DNA of 64,000 bases from Leptospira_A sp046736045 (GCF_046736045.1 NZ_CP177134.1:2418001-2482000), one strand, 5' to 3'; positions 20,262 to 28,693 are shown, numbered from the stretch's first letter. The notes: generated by a model from the sequence alone, not told the origin. Numbers and translations: made by a program.

Positions 20262-20841
20262 ATTGTTTTTGAGTTTTTTGTTTATGGGGGAAGTCGTATT
20301 TTCCGCTCCGTCCCGCCGCAAAGAAGAAACAACGATCCTTAAAAATCAAATCTTCGAATATCACAGAGCTGACGATGAAACCAAATCCATTCCTTATTTG
20401 GAAAAATATCTGGCGATTAGTCCGAACGAGTTATATTTTAAATTAGTATATGCTAAATCTCTACTCTATCGGACTGATCTGGAAGTTCCCCGAAATGATG
20501 AAAATATCGAATCCAGGATCAATAAAACAAGAGCGATCCAGGCCAATTACAATAAGGCTTCGAAGATCTTTCAGGAAAATGTATTACATTTGGAAAAAGT
20601 TCGTCCCAGAGATCCCAATTTAGGGAGATGGTATTACCTTTGGGCTTTCAGTGAATGGTTTTCCGATAACAAGGAAAAATCCATCAAATTGTTTCAAAAA
20701 GCGGTGAAATTGGATTACCGTCTAACAGAATGTTATTATAATATCGCTGCGTTATATGAATCCCTCGGACAATGGAAGGATGCCGAATTGTTTTGGCGTA
20801 AATATGAAAAGGCTGAAAAAGAACTGGATGAAGAGGAATAG
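20230..20841 (+). CDS. TPR protein with signal peptide
   Basis: 203 aa. A signal peptide (about 1-25, ending VVFSAP) is followed by TPR helices, with NKASKIFQENVLHLEKVRPR and IALYESLGQ-like helices near the end (YYNIAALYESLGQWKDAELF). Its start lies 32 bases inside the 3' end of the large membrane-protein gene, and its stop overlaps the GTG of the next gene (TAGTG), which suggests one transcript with translational coupling. Probably periplasmic. Confidence 0.65.
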   Translation: MMVKITTYIFRLFLSFLFMGEVVFSAPSRRKEETTILKNQIFEYHRADDETKSIPYLEKYLAISPNELYFKLVYAKSLLYRTDLEVPRNDENIESRINKTRAIQANYNKASKIFQENVLHLEKVRPRDPNLGRWYYLWAFSEWFSDNKEKSIKLFQKAVKLDYRLTECYYNIAALYESLGQWKDAELFWRKYEKAEKELDEEE

Positions 20842-21032
20842 TGGCAAAGATAGATAAACGTTTCCAAATTCTATTTTCCGAAGAAGAGATTTTGCTATTG
20901 AAAAACGAAGCTGATAAACGCGGAATTTCGCAAGGGGAGTTACTTCGGCTTGCACTTAGAAATGAAATCACTCAGAAATCCGACTTCACACGAATCAAGG
21001 CCCTTCGGACGATCACGGAGTTATTGGATTGA
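20841..21032 (+). CDS. Ribbon-helix-helix (CopG/Arc-like) small protein
   Basis: 63 aa starting with GTG, one base overlapping the upstream stop. RFQILFSEEEILLLKNEAD followed by RGISQGELLRLALRNEI matches the beta strand and two helices of CopG/VapB-type ribbon-helix-helix DNA-binding proteins, used by many antitoxins. The next gene overlaps it by four bases and encodes a PIN-like protein, so the pair has the order of a vapBC toxin-antitoxin locus. Confidence 0.6.
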   Translation: MAKIDKRFQILFSEEEILLLKNEADKRGISQGELLRLALRNEITQKSDFTRIKALRTITELLD

Positions 21033-21451
21033 AAATTTATATTTCTGCAACCGTTTGGAAGGCACTTCTTTGGAATGGGGAAAAAAATAAAATCCTTCCT
21101 TTCCTTGAATCCCATATCCATGAACGCCATCAATTTTATACTTCCGTATATTCCATGTTAAATGTTTTTTCCCGGTTTCCTGAAGATAAAAAAGAAAAGG
21201 AAAGAAGTTTCCTGCATCTTGTGAATGAGATCGTGGAAGAGATTCTTCCTTTGAACAAGGAGACGTTGGAAGTTTTGGCGGGAAGTAAAGACACAGCAAA
21301 TGCAAACCCGGATTTACATTTGCTTTCTATCGAATCTGCCTCCGCTTTACTTTCGGGAATGGAAGAAATTTTATATTTCGATGATTTGGAAAAAGAACGA
21401 AAAACCGAATCAAAATTACCTTTGCGAAACCTCTTTAGGGAAATGAACTGA
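21029..21451 (+). CDS. PIN-like protein with a degenerate active site
   Basis: 140 aa from a TTG start that overlaps the previous stop (TTGA). The outline resembles a PIN nuclease: strand MKIYISATVW, helices, then DLHLLSIESASALLSG and ILYFDDLEK. Normal PIN toxins begin with a catalytic Asp in the first strand (xxLDTNV) and have a Glu in the second helix; here those positions read Ser and Asn, while the later Asp residues are kept. It is probably no longer a nuclease, or is a divergent one. The 3' end overlaps the convergent LamG gene by 36 bases. Confidence 0.5.
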   Translation: MKIYISATVWKALLWNGEKNKILPFLESHIHERHQFYTSVYSMLNVFSRFPEDKKEKERSFLHLVNEIVEEILPLNKETLEVLAGSKDTANANPDLHLLSIESASALLSGMEEILYFDDLEKERKTESKLPLRNLFREMN

Positions 21452-23158
21452 GATGGGCGCGGACAAACCGCTTTTTTGATCTCTTCCTTCCCACTCATCA
21501 TAATAATGGTTGTAAGCTGATATTTTAAAATAATAGGAAATTCCCGATTGAAAGAGTGCTCCTCTTCTTTCTCTGTTGGCAGCGAACTTAGGATCTTCCA
21601 GCGATTTACTTAGATTAGGTGTATCCGCTTCGGGGATATAAATATTGGAAAGAAGTGTGCTTTCATCAGCACAGAATTTTAAATTTTTATAATCGTTTTC
21701 TTCCGTTTTGCCATCAATCGGTTTTAGGCCTTCTGTTTGCGTATTTCTAACAAACAATGTCCCTATCATTCTGCTTGGTTCTATTCCGAAGTGAATCATA
21801 TAACCGCCGCCATTTTGCACTTCTCTTTCATGATTGGAATTCCAACCGAAACAGATTTTTTTTTCGGAAGATGAAAATTCGGAAATTCTGAATCCCGTCG
21901 GAATATTGGGAGGAATGATTTCTTTTGTTTTGTATCGGAATGCATGAAAGGAAGGAGAATCCATTCCTTCCGGATCGGAACGCAACCAAACTTTCCATTG
22001 GTGAAACCGGAACTGATTCAGATTCCCGGGGATTTTATTTCCTTCATCAATCCGAATCCAAGGTATATTGGTTCCGTTTTCCGTAAATTTACGGTTGCTT
22101 CCCCGAAAGTAAACATTGACTTGAGTATCTTTCGGCTTTTCGAAAGAAGCTTCGAATTGTACTAAGCTTGTAAAACTATGTTCGGTGGTATAGATGGGAG
22201 AGATGACCCAACTGTCATTTTGATTTGCCAGTTTGGTTTCATCGGAATAATTCACTCTTGCGAAACGAGAGTAGTCTTTGTTTCCCATCGGCTCGCCTTT
22301 ATGAATATGAACCGCATCCATATTTCCGAAAAAAGATTTTGCGATTACCAGATCCGTCGAATCGAATTCAGGAAAGCTAATTCCAGTTATATTGGAGGAG
22401 TTTCCTTCGAAACTTGCAGTTTCATACCCGTTTTGGTAAAGACTGAACTTCATTTCGTTTACATCAAAATATATGGAGATGACATGCCATTCTTTTCTTG
22501 GAATGGAAATATTCGATCTGACTTCAGCATTGAGAGTCGATCCTGTATGAGTTTTAAATAGATTATTGGCGTAAAACACCGGTTTGTTTTCTTCGATCTC
22601 CAGACTGAATCCGTATTTTTTTCCTTTGATAAAAACGGTTCGATCCAGTACAACGGAGCTTGCACCTTGTTCGCTGACAAGAAGTGGAACTGTGATGGAA
22701 AAAGATTCCGGATTGGTTCCGAATAATGTTGAACCTGATACGGAAACGTGAATCTGATTTCTTTTACCGGAAAAATATGCCGATTTTTTTCCGAAGAAAG
22801 AATGTTTTTCATCCACAATATAGGAAGAAGAAACAACGGAAACGGATTTGGAGGATTTATAATTTGAAAATACTTCTTCTTTGCTTTCGGGAGAACCGAT
22901 TTCTCCTTCAAAGTCTAAAAACAGTTCTTTGTTTTTGGGAGTGTTTTCTTTGGCACGAATGATTTCTTTTTTACCGGGTTTGGTTTCTATGACTGCGTCA
23001 ATTCGTTTCCAGTCGGATAGAGGTGCCTCTGTTAGGCGGATGATTTCTTTGGCATCCAAACCGAATGCCAAAAATAATAAACTGATTAAGGTTTTTGTTC
23101 TTCGATCAAACCCAGTCTCCGTTCGTGACGCCCACCTTCGAAATCCGTATTTATCCAT
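21416..23158 (-). CDS. Secreted protein with LamG-like (concanavalin-type) domain
   Basis: 580 aa. After an unusually long basic N-terminus (Arg-rich, residues 7-22) there is a short hydrophobic stretch LISLLFLAFGLDA, probably a signal peptide. Residues about 90-320 look like a LamG/concanavalin sandwich (FFGKKSAYFSG, WHVISIYFDVNEMKFSLYQNG, FGNMDAVHIHKGE). The C-terminal part has an Fn3-like piece (PTGFRISEFS). The only ATG, GTG or TTG near the signal peptide is the ATG at 23158, which puts the first 73 bases inside rpiB. It is the last gene of the serC operon. Function unknown. Confidence 0.6.
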   Translation of the reverse strand: MDKYGFRRWASRTETGFDRRTKTLISLLFLAFGLDAKEIIRLTEAPLSDWKRIDAVIETKPGKKEIIRAKENTPKNKELFLDFEGEIGSPESKEEVFSNYKSSKSVSVVSSSYIVDEKHSFFGKKSAYFSGKRNQIHVSVSGSTLFGTNPESFSITVPLLVSEQGASSVVLDRTVFIKGKKYGFSLEIEENKPVFYANNLFKTHTGSTLNAEVRSNISIPRKEWHVISIYFDVNEMKFSLYQNGYETASFEGNSSNITGISFPEFDSTDLVIAKSFFGNMDAVHIHKGEPMGNKDYSRFARVNYSDETKLANQNDSWVISPIYTTEHSFTSLVQFEASFEKPKDTQVNVYFRGSNRKFTENGTNIPWIRIDEGNKIPGNLNQFRFHQWKVWLRSDPEGMDSPSFHAFRYKTKEIIPPNIPTGFRISEFSSSEKKICFGWNSNHEREVQNGGGYMIHFGIEPSRMIGTLFVRNTQTEGLKPIDGKTEENDYKNLKFCADESTLLSNIYIPEADTPNLSKSLEDPKFAANRERRGALFQSGISYYFKISAYNHYYDEWEGRDQKSGLSAPISVHFPKEVSQR

Positions 23159-23526
23159 TTTTGCACTATCCGAAGAGCCAGATCTGTTCCTAAAACTCTA
23201 CCTCCCAAAACGAGAACATTTGCATCATTATGTCTGCGGGACATCTCAGCTGTGAATTCGTCATGGCAAAGTGCCGCTCTGATTCCGGGGATACGGTTGG
23301 CCGCAATTGAGGCACCGATTCCTGTTCCACAGAGGGCGATGAGTTTAGGCACTTCACCTGCTAAAACTTTTCGGCAGGCATCCCCGATGATAACCGGGTA
23401 ATCAACAGAAGCTTCGCTCTTAGTACCATAATCGACCACTTCAAAACTTTCCTCCAGGCTTTTCCTGAGGAATTCTTTCAGTGCGAATCCTCCATGGTCG
23501 GATGCGATTCCTAACTTGGGTTTCAT
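23086..23526 (-). CDS. rpiB: Ribose-5-phosphate isomerase B
   Basis: 146 aa, the usual RpiB length. ASDHGG (8-13) and LCGTGIGASIAANR with the catalytic Cys66 are diagnostic, as are HNDANVLVLGGR and the phosphate-binding GGRHERR near the end. RpiB interconverts ribose 5-phosphate and ribulose 5-phosphate in the non-oxidative pentose phosphate pathway. It starts four bases before the end of the upstream secreted-protein gene, and the LamG gene starts inside its 3' end. Confidence 0.95.
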   Translation of the reverse strand: MKPKLGIASDHGGFALKEFLRKSLEESFEVVDYGTKSEASVDYPVIIGDACRKVLAGEVPKLIALCGTGIGASIAANRIPGIRAALCHDEFTAEMSRRHNDANVLVLGGRVLGTDLALRIVQKWINTDFEGGRHERRLGLIEEQKP

Positions 23527-24161
23527 ATTGAATTCTCCGTAAATTTTGCTAAATAATTGAGGTAAGATGCCCTGGATTCGATGGAAAGACCGAATAGGAA
23601 TTTTTCCCTTTCCCTGACCAAACTTCCGTAACGGGCACGAATTTCTTCTTCTAAATTTCCCTTTTTGTTTTCCCAGTCTTTGTCGGAATAATAGAGGCTG
23701 TCTCTTGTGAGATTTCTGATTCCTTCCACAAGAAGGGTTCTTGTTTCGATCCAGTCTTTCACTGATTTCGTTTCCAAAGGGGTGAGTGGAAAATCCCTTT
23801 CCTGGGAGGTAAGGATTTTAATTTCCAAAAGAAACAGATGGTTTTCCCGGGATAGGGAGGTTTCGTAACCGAATAAGATCGCCGTCAGATCGGATTCTTT
23901 TTTTATAAGTCCCCGCAAACAGGTGATAGATGACATGCGTAGTTTTGTCGATTCTTTGGCAAAGTTTTGAAATGAATTGGACTCAAGTTCATAGCTGTTT
24001 TTGGAAATCATTCCTGTTCCCCAATCTCCCAGCGGTTTGTAACAAACCTTTGCTTCCTTTCCCAGTTCCAGTTCTTCCGGAATCCATATGGAACTGGCAT
24101 TTGTTAGGTTGCTCCAAAAGAATAAAACAAGGAATGAGGATAAAAATCCGGTTTTCAACAT
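23523..24161 (-). CDS. Hypothetical secreted protein
   Basis: About 212 aa. A signal peptide (MLKTGFLSSFLVLFFWSNLTNA) precedes a soluble, helix-rich domain with two Cys residues early on (about 40 and 85). I do not recognise it. The start is ATG at 24161, overlapping the serC stop by one base (TGATG), or a TTG three bases earlier. It lies between serC and rpiB in one operon. Confidence 0.6.
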   Translation of the reverse strand: MLKTGFLSSFLVLFFWSNLTNASSIWIPEELELGKEAKVCYKPLGDWGTGMISKNSYELESNSFQNFAKESTKLRMSSITCLRGLIKKESDLTAILFGYETSLSRENHLFLLEIKILTSQERDFPLTPLETKSVKDWIETRTLLVEGIRNLTRDSLYYSDKDWENKKGNLEEEIRARYGSLVREREKFLFGLSIESRASYLNYLAKFTENSI

Positions 24162-25258
24162 CAACCTTTTGATCTTTCGAATTCTTTCATATAGGAAACA
24201 AGTGCTTCTATCCCTGACTTCGGCATGGCATTGTAAATGGAAGCTCTGAATCCGCCCACATCTCTGTAACCTTTGAGTCCTGCGAGTCCGGCTGCCTCGG
24301 CTCCTTCCAGAAAAGAAGCGTCCAAAGAATCATCTTTCAAACGAAATACCGCGTTCATTACGGAACGGTTTTTCGCAGGCACTGGTGCGTGGTATAATCC
24401 GGAAGAATCAATCGCATCGTAAAGAAGTTTTGCTTTTTCTTCGTTTTCCTTTTCCATCACTCCGACTCCTCCTTTTTGAACGAGCCATTCAAAAACAAGT
24501 CCGGCCATATAAATGGAGTAAGTCGGTGGTGTATTGTACAAAGATCCGTTTTTTTCCATGAGTTGGTAGTTCATCAGATTGGGAATGGGATGATTTTGTT
24601 TCGGTAGTTTTTCCTTATCATAAATAACAAGAGTTAGGCCGGATGGCCCGATATTCTTTTGAGCACCCGCAAAAATGACACTGAAATCTTCCACATTCAG
24701 TTTGCGACTGAGTAGCTCGCTTGTCATATCCGCAATGAGAGGAGCCTTTTTCAATTTGGGTAAAGTTTGGTAGCGGGTTCCGTAAATCGTATTGTTGGAA
24801 GTGATGTAAACATATTTGGCATTGTCCGAAATCAAATCATCGGTGATTTCCGGGATTTCCGTATATTTGGAATCCTTTCCATCAAATATGGTTTTGACGT
24901 TCAGATAAAATTTATTTGCCTCTTCTCTTGCCTTTACAGCCCAGACTCCGGTCAATGCAAAGTCAGCAGACTCACCTTCTTTCAGATAATTGAGAGGAAT
25001 CGCAGAGAATTGTAATGTAGCTCCGCCCGGATAATAAACGACTCCGTAACGATCGGGAATGGAAAGAAGGGAACGCAAATGATGAATCGACTCATCCAGA
25101 ATGTCCTGGAAAGGCTTAGATCTGTGACTGATCTCCATAACGGACATTCCCGTGCCTTTATAATTCAGAAATTCCCTTTGGGCTTTTTCCATCACTTCGG
25201 TGGGAAGCATGGCCGGGCCTGCATTAAAATTGTGGATTCTAGAAGTAAATTTTCCCAT
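24161..25258 (-). CDS. serC: Phosphoserine aminotransferase
   Basis: 365 aa from MGKFTSRIHNFNAGPAM, the usual length for SerC; an in-frame ATG at 25336 would add a 26-residue extension and also has a purine-rich site, so the start is not settled. It carries the N-terminal NFNAGPA motif, YPGGATLQF, and the PLP lysine in VIFAGAQKNIGPSG. SerC makes 3-phosphoserine from 3-phosphohydroxypyruvate and glutamate in serine synthesis, and also serves PLP synthesis in some bacteria. It heads the operon serC, secreted protein, rpiB, LamG-like gene. Confidence 0.93.
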   Translation of the reverse strand: MGKFTSRIHNFNAGPAMLPTEVMEKAQREFLNYKGTGMSVMEISHRSKPFQDILDESIHHLRSLLSIPDRYGVVYYPGGATLQFSAIPLNYLKEGESADFALTGVWAVKAREEANKFYLNVKTIFDGKDSKYTEIPEITDDLISDNAKYVYITSNNTIYGTRYQTLPKLKKAPLIADMTSELLSRKLNVEDFSVIFAGAQKNIGPSGLTLVIYDKEKLPKQNHPIPNLMNYQLMEKNGSLYNTPPTYSIYMAGLVFEWLVQKGGVGVMEKENEEKAKLLYDAIDSSGLYHAPVPAKNRSVMNAVFRLKDDSLDASFLEGAEAAGLAGLKGYRDVGGFRASIYNAMPKSGIEALVSYMKEFERSKG

Positions 25259-25348
25259 TCCCTTCCCAGATTTGTTGCAAGTAGCAAGGGGTAAATATCT
25301 TTTTAAATGAGGTAAAACTTGCTTTTCAGATTCCATTCCTTCCTTTAA

Positions 25349-25360
25349 AATAGCGCTATT
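25349..25360. promoter_or_regulatory. Palindrome between serC and the p83/100 gene
   Basis: AATAGCGCTATT is a perfect 12-base palindrome, with CTTTAAA on both sides (25343-25349 and 25361-25367). It sits between the divergent serC and p83/100 starts and may be an operator or a promoter part; the protein is unknown. Confidence 0.35.
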
Positions 25361-25386
25361 CTTTAAAAAAAAATTAAGAGGGTGAA

Positions 25387-27069
25387 ATGAGATTATTTCG
25401 CGCGACCGCTATCTTTTTGTTTGTTGTTGTAACAGGAGTTTCCGCACAATCCAAGGCACCGCTTGGGGAATCGGAAATCAAGGGAGCCAGGAAGATTGAG
25501 TTTATCAACCGCTCTTTAAAAAAAGCTAATCCCGATATCCTTCAGGAGAATGCCGAAACCGGTAAAAAATTGGCTTCTGCTCTGAGTAAATCGGACAATG
25601 CTTCCATAAGCGGAGTTACCGTTCAAAGAATCCAACCCGGTTCGGACGGGAAACTGGGCGCTGATATTTTTTCCATTAGCGAATCACAATCTTTCGATCA
25701 CGTAAACTCGATCGTTCGTATCGTTGCAGCCTACCTTGAAAATTCTTTTCAATACAAAGCAGGTGGTGCAGATACCCTCGCACAATATGTGTTATATTAT
25801 AATGCCGCTCATAGAAAAGATCTCAAATTTTTCACAGGAAAATATACTGCCGATGTTATCACATCCGTAACTGCTGAAAAAGTAGGGATTGATACGAATT
25901 ACAAAAACTGGTCCGGCAAAACTCAACTCATCATTCCGATTGAAAAAAACATTCTCAAAGACAGTGGTAAGGACATTACTGCGGATGAGTTGGAAAAAGA
26001 TGTAAATCGAATCGTTAAAGATAAAGAAAAAGATCCTGCTACAAAACAAAAGATGCAGGACGAAGCCAAAAAAATGGACAAACTTCAAGATGATAAAATC
26101 AAAGAAGAAAAGAAAATCGTCCAAGACAAAAAACAAGAAGTAGTTAAAGAACAAAAACAAGTTGCTGATAAAAAAGAAGAGCTGGCAAAAAAAGAAGCAA
26201 CGACTGTCGCCAATCTCAACGAATTGAAAAAAGATCCTGTTAAAAATAAGGCAGAGATTGAGAAAAAAACCGAAGAAGTAAAACAAATCCAACAAGAGCA
26301 AAAAGCAACCGAAGTTAAGGAAGCAGCTCTGGAACAAAAGAAAGAAGAACTGGTTAAAAAAGAAGAGCAAGTTGCTGCCAAAGAAGAAGCTAGAAAAGAA
26401 GGCGATACTTCTTCCACCGAATCCACCAAAACGAATGAAGCCGTAAAAGTTGCGGAAGAGAAAGTGCAAGAAGTTCAAAAAGAACTTTCTCAAGTCAAAG
26501 ATGAATTGAAGAAAAAAGAAGAACAAAGTGACAATGTGATCAACAACAAGATCCTTTTCATGAAGTTCATCAAATATGATGCGGAAGGTCACTATTCCAA
26601 CGAACTTTGGGCAATTGACACTAAAAAAGACGATGCACTTTTCAAAAGTCCTTACAATAACATCTGTTCTAAGGAATTCAAAGAGATTCCGAACCAGGGA
26701 GTTCTTGTTTTGGGTTACGACGGTGAAAAAATCGAAACAAGAAAACACAAATTGGTTTTGCTTGATCCGGACAAATTAGGCGTTAAAAAATCCAGTGAAA
26801 ATTCGGATATTTTCTGGAGAACTCCGATTGTTCCTCGTGAAGACAAAATCTATGTGGTGGAAAAGTTCCAAGACAAATACTATGTAGCTCGTTTTAAATC
26901 TGATTTAACTTTCGAAGCTCGTTCTTCGGAAGCAATTGAAGAAAACTCGGAACTTACTTTCTTCGGAGAAAAAATTTACGTAACCGGTAAACCGAAAGAA
27001 GGGGACAAAACAACAATTAAGATCTTCAAAAAAGAAGATTTAACATTGGTTAAAACGATCGCTCCTTAA
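25387..27069 (+). CDS. p83/100 family protein
   Basis: 560 aa with a clear signal peptide (about 1-20, ending GVSAQ). The N-terminal 200 residues match the spirochaete P83/100 family known from Borrelia. Residues about 210-390 are a highly charged coiled coil of Lys, Glu and Gln repeats (KKEELVKKEEQVAAKEEA). A C-terminal region (about 395-560) is beta-rich with repeated KIYV strands and could be a propeller-like fold. The start has GAGGGTG just upstream. Likely periplasmic; in Borrelia the protein is an antigen of unknown job. Confidence 0.85.
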   Translation: MRLFRATAIFLFVVVTGVSAQSKAPLGESEIKGARKIEFINRSLKKANPDILQENAETGKKLASALSKSDNASISGVTVQRIQPGSDGKLGADIFSISESQSFDHVNSIVRIVAAYLENSFQYKAGGADTLAQYVLYYNAAHRKDLKFFTGKYTADVITSVTAEKVGIDTNYKNWSGKTQLIIPIEKNILKDSGKDITADELEKDVNRIVKDKEKDPATKQKMQDEAKKMDKLQDDKIKEEKKIVQDKKQEVVKEQKQVADKKEELAKKEATTVANLNELKKDPVKNKAEIEKKTEEVKQIQQEQKATEVKEAALEQKKEELVKKEEQVAAKEEARKEGDTSSTESTKTNEAVKVAEEKVQEVQKELSQVKDELKKKEEQSDNVINNKILFMKFIKYDAEGHYSNELWAIDTKKDDALFKSPYNNICSKEFKEIPNQGVLVLGYDGEKIETRKHKLVLLDPDKLGVKKSSENSDIFWRTPIVPREDKIYVVEKFQDKYYVARFKSDLTFEARSSEAIEENSELTFFGEKIYVTGKPKEGDKTTIKIFKKEDLTLVKTIAP

Positions 27070-27097
27070 TAAAAAACATACTTTGTATGAAGTAAAA

Positions 27098-27128
27098 GGA
27101 TCAGGCCGAAAGGTTTGGTCCTTTTTTT
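27098..27128 (+). terminator. Rho-independent terminator of the p83/100 gene
   Basis: GGATCAGGCC (27098-27107) pairs with GGTTTGGTCC (27112-27121) around a GAAA loop, allowing G-U pairs, and is followed by seven T (27122-27128). Confidence 0.85.
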
Positions 27129-27373
27129 ATGGAAGTCGGAATTGTGCGGAAGAGACATAATATCTTTCGGGAATATTAAAACCCCCCACCCCTTTTAGGG
27201 TTGGGGGGTGTGGCTCGTGGGCTTGCAAACAACCACCTAACATAAAATCAGTATTTAGCCTACCCAATCCCTGCTTTCGTAAAAAATCTTTCGAAAAAGT
27301 TCGCCTTTTTGCCCTGATCTCGGGTAATCGCAGCATTGATTAAAATAACACATTTTGCTATAATGGATTCCAA
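27129..27373. repeat. Intergenic element, copy 1 (CG-rich hairpin and 17-mer)
   Basis: The gap from 27070 to 27373 has no gene. Besides the terminator it holds a CG-rich hairpin (CCCCCCACCC at 27182-27191 with GGGTTGGGGGG at 27198-27208) and, 88 bases farther, the 17-mer AAGTTCGCCTTTTTGCC (27297-27313). The same two parts with the same spacing recur at 38707-38833, so this looks like a degenerate copy of an interspersed intergenic repeat. The following gene's promoter is at its right end. Confidence 0.5.
27336..27364 (+). promoter_or_regulatory. Sigma-70-like promoter of the MmyB-type regulator
   Basis: TTGATT (27336-27341), a 17-base spacer and a perfect TATAAT (27359-27364). Transcription would start near 27371, only about three bases before the ATG at 27374, and no Shine-Dalgarno is present, so the mRNA may be leaderless or nearly so. 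Confidence 0.65.
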
Positions 27374-28165
27374 ATGAAAAACGGATTCGGCGATCAACTC
27401 AGAGAGTGGAGGAAACTTCGCAAAAAAAGCCAACTGGAATTGGCATTGGATGCTGAAATTTCAAGTAAACACATCAGTTTTCTGGAAACGGGGAGGGCAA
27501 ATCCAAGTAGGGAAATGATTCATCGGCTTTCCGATGTTTTGGACATTCCTTTCAGGGAAAGAAATTTATTGATGTTAGGTGCCGGTCATTCGCCCAGTTA
27601 TTCGGATCAAAAGATAGATGATCCCGCGATGAAATCCGTGTCGGACGCCATTTATTTTATTTTGAAACAACAGGAACCTTATCCTGCGATGTTAATCAAT
27701 TCCAGCTGGAAAGTGCTGAGAGTCAATGATGCGGCGAACGTTTTGTTCGGTCTTTTGTTTCCCGGATCATTTGCTGTCGGCCAAAACTTAATGGAAATGA
27801 TTTTTCATCCCGACGGATTCAGAAAATATGTAATCAATTGGGAAGAGGTTTCTTCTTATTTGCTCGGAAGATTGAAACAAGAGGCACGTTTGGGAAAACG
27901 GGAAAATTTCGAATTGTATGAACGGATCTCTTCCTTTTTGCCGAAAGATCAAACAGAGTTTATGCCGAAGGAAAATTTGCCTCTCATCAGTGTTGATATT
28001 TCTTTTGAAGGAAAGGTTTTGTCTTTTTTATCGGTGATTTCATCGTTCGGAACACCTTTGGATGCCGGATTACAAGAGTTAAAGATTGAAACTTTTTTCC
28101 CGAATAACAAGGAAACAGCGGAAACAATGTCGCATCTTGCTTCCACTGTTAAAAACAGGATCTGA
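27374..28165 (+). CDS. XRE-family regulator with MmyB-like ligand domain
   Basis: 263 aa. The N-terminal helix-turn-helix (about 5-65) contains SQLELALDAEISSKHISFLETGRANPS. The rest (about 85-260) is the MmyB-type PAS-like ligand domain (EPYPAMLINSSWKVLRVNDAANVLF, split here by family convention into a fatty-acid-binding fold). Related proteins sense fatty acids or CoA esters. The target is unknown; the convergent small membrane-protein gene is not obviously it. Confidence 0.8.
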   Translation: MKNGFGDQLREWRKLRKKSQLELALDAEISSKHISFLETGRANPSREMIHRLSDVLDIPFRERNLLMLGAGHSPSYSDQKIDDPAMKSVSDAIYFILKQQEPYPAMLINSSWKVLRVNDAANVLFGLLFPGSFAVGQNLMEMIFHPDGFRKYVINWEEVSSYLLGRLKQEARLGKRENFELYERISSFLPKDQTEFMPKENLPLISVDISFEGKVLSFLSVISSFGTPLDAGLQELKIETFFPNNKETAETMSHLASTVKNRI

Positions 28166-28558
28166 TTAATTCGGAACTTGTATTTTTCTGATCCCTTTGA
28201 ATTCAAAAACAGCAAATCCGAAAACCGCCAAACCGATTGCGGCCGCAAATGCGAATCCGAAGATATGGATGTTTTCAAAGAATACCGCGAGGAGCCCGAT
28301 CGTTCCCAAAACCCATGCCACATCCAGATAAAAAATAATTTGGGAAATCGTCAGACTTGGCTTTTCCTGTTTTCCTGTAAAAAATACAAAACCACCGAAA
28401 AGAACAAGTCCGCCTCCCAATAGTGCCGGATAAAGTCCGGGTAGATTTCCGAAAAATACGGAAAGATGATCGGAAAAAATCAAACAGATCAATCCGGTCG
28501 CTGCGGAAAGAAATCCATTGATTAAGAATGTGTTTTTTAAAAGGGAATATTGAGTCAT
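28166..28558 (-). CDS. Small four-helix membrane protein
   Basis: 130 aa from the ATG at 28558, with GGAG nine bases upstream; an earlier in-frame start at 28615 would sit inside other regulatory repeats. Four membrane helices (about 10-30, 40-62, 72-92, 96-118) with short loops. I do not recognise the family. Its start codon and ribosome binding site lie in a 13-bp inverted repeat, which implies control of its expression. Confidence 0.6.
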   Translation of the reverse strand: MTQYSLLKNTFLINGFLSAATGLICLIFSDHLSVFFGNLPGLYPALLGGGLVLFGGFVFFTGKQEKPSLTISQIIFYLDVAWVLGTIGLLAVFFENIHIFGFAFAAAIGLAVFGFAVFEFKGIRKIQVPN

Positions 28559-28590
28559 ATACTGTTCTCCATAGAATAACAGTATATGAC
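28554..28590 (-). promoter_or_regulatory. 13-bp inverted repeat over the start and ribosome binding site
   Basis: GTCATATACTGTT (28554-28566) and AACAGTATATGAC (28578-28590) are exact reverse complements with an 11-base loop. Read as minus-strand RNA, the loop holds the GGAG and one arm holds the AUG of the membrane-protein gene. It could sequester the start codon or be a DNA operator. Confidence 0.6.
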
Positions 28591-28613
28591 CGAATCGGGA
28601 TTGGTCGATTACC

Positions 28614-28644
28614 ACTGAGGTAATATTTGCGAGGTTACCTCAGT
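28614..28644. promoter_or_regulatory. 10-bp inverted repeat upstream of the small membrane-protein gene
   Basis: ACTGAGGTAA (28614-28623) and TTACCTCAGT (28635-28644) are perfect arms with an 11-base spacer. It sits between the Omp85-like gene and the small membrane-protein gene, in a likely promoter. A four-T run follows on the plus strand, too short for a confident terminator. Confidence 0.45.
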
Positions 28645-28693
28645 TTTAGAAAAGAAAAATCAGGATTTGTATGTTTCAAATCGTTTTTGCATA

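Noticed and set aside
25792..26748. Long open frame opposite the p83/100 coiled coil
   Set aside because: It is the complement of Lys/Glu-rich repeats and gives a Phe-rich, unlikely protein.
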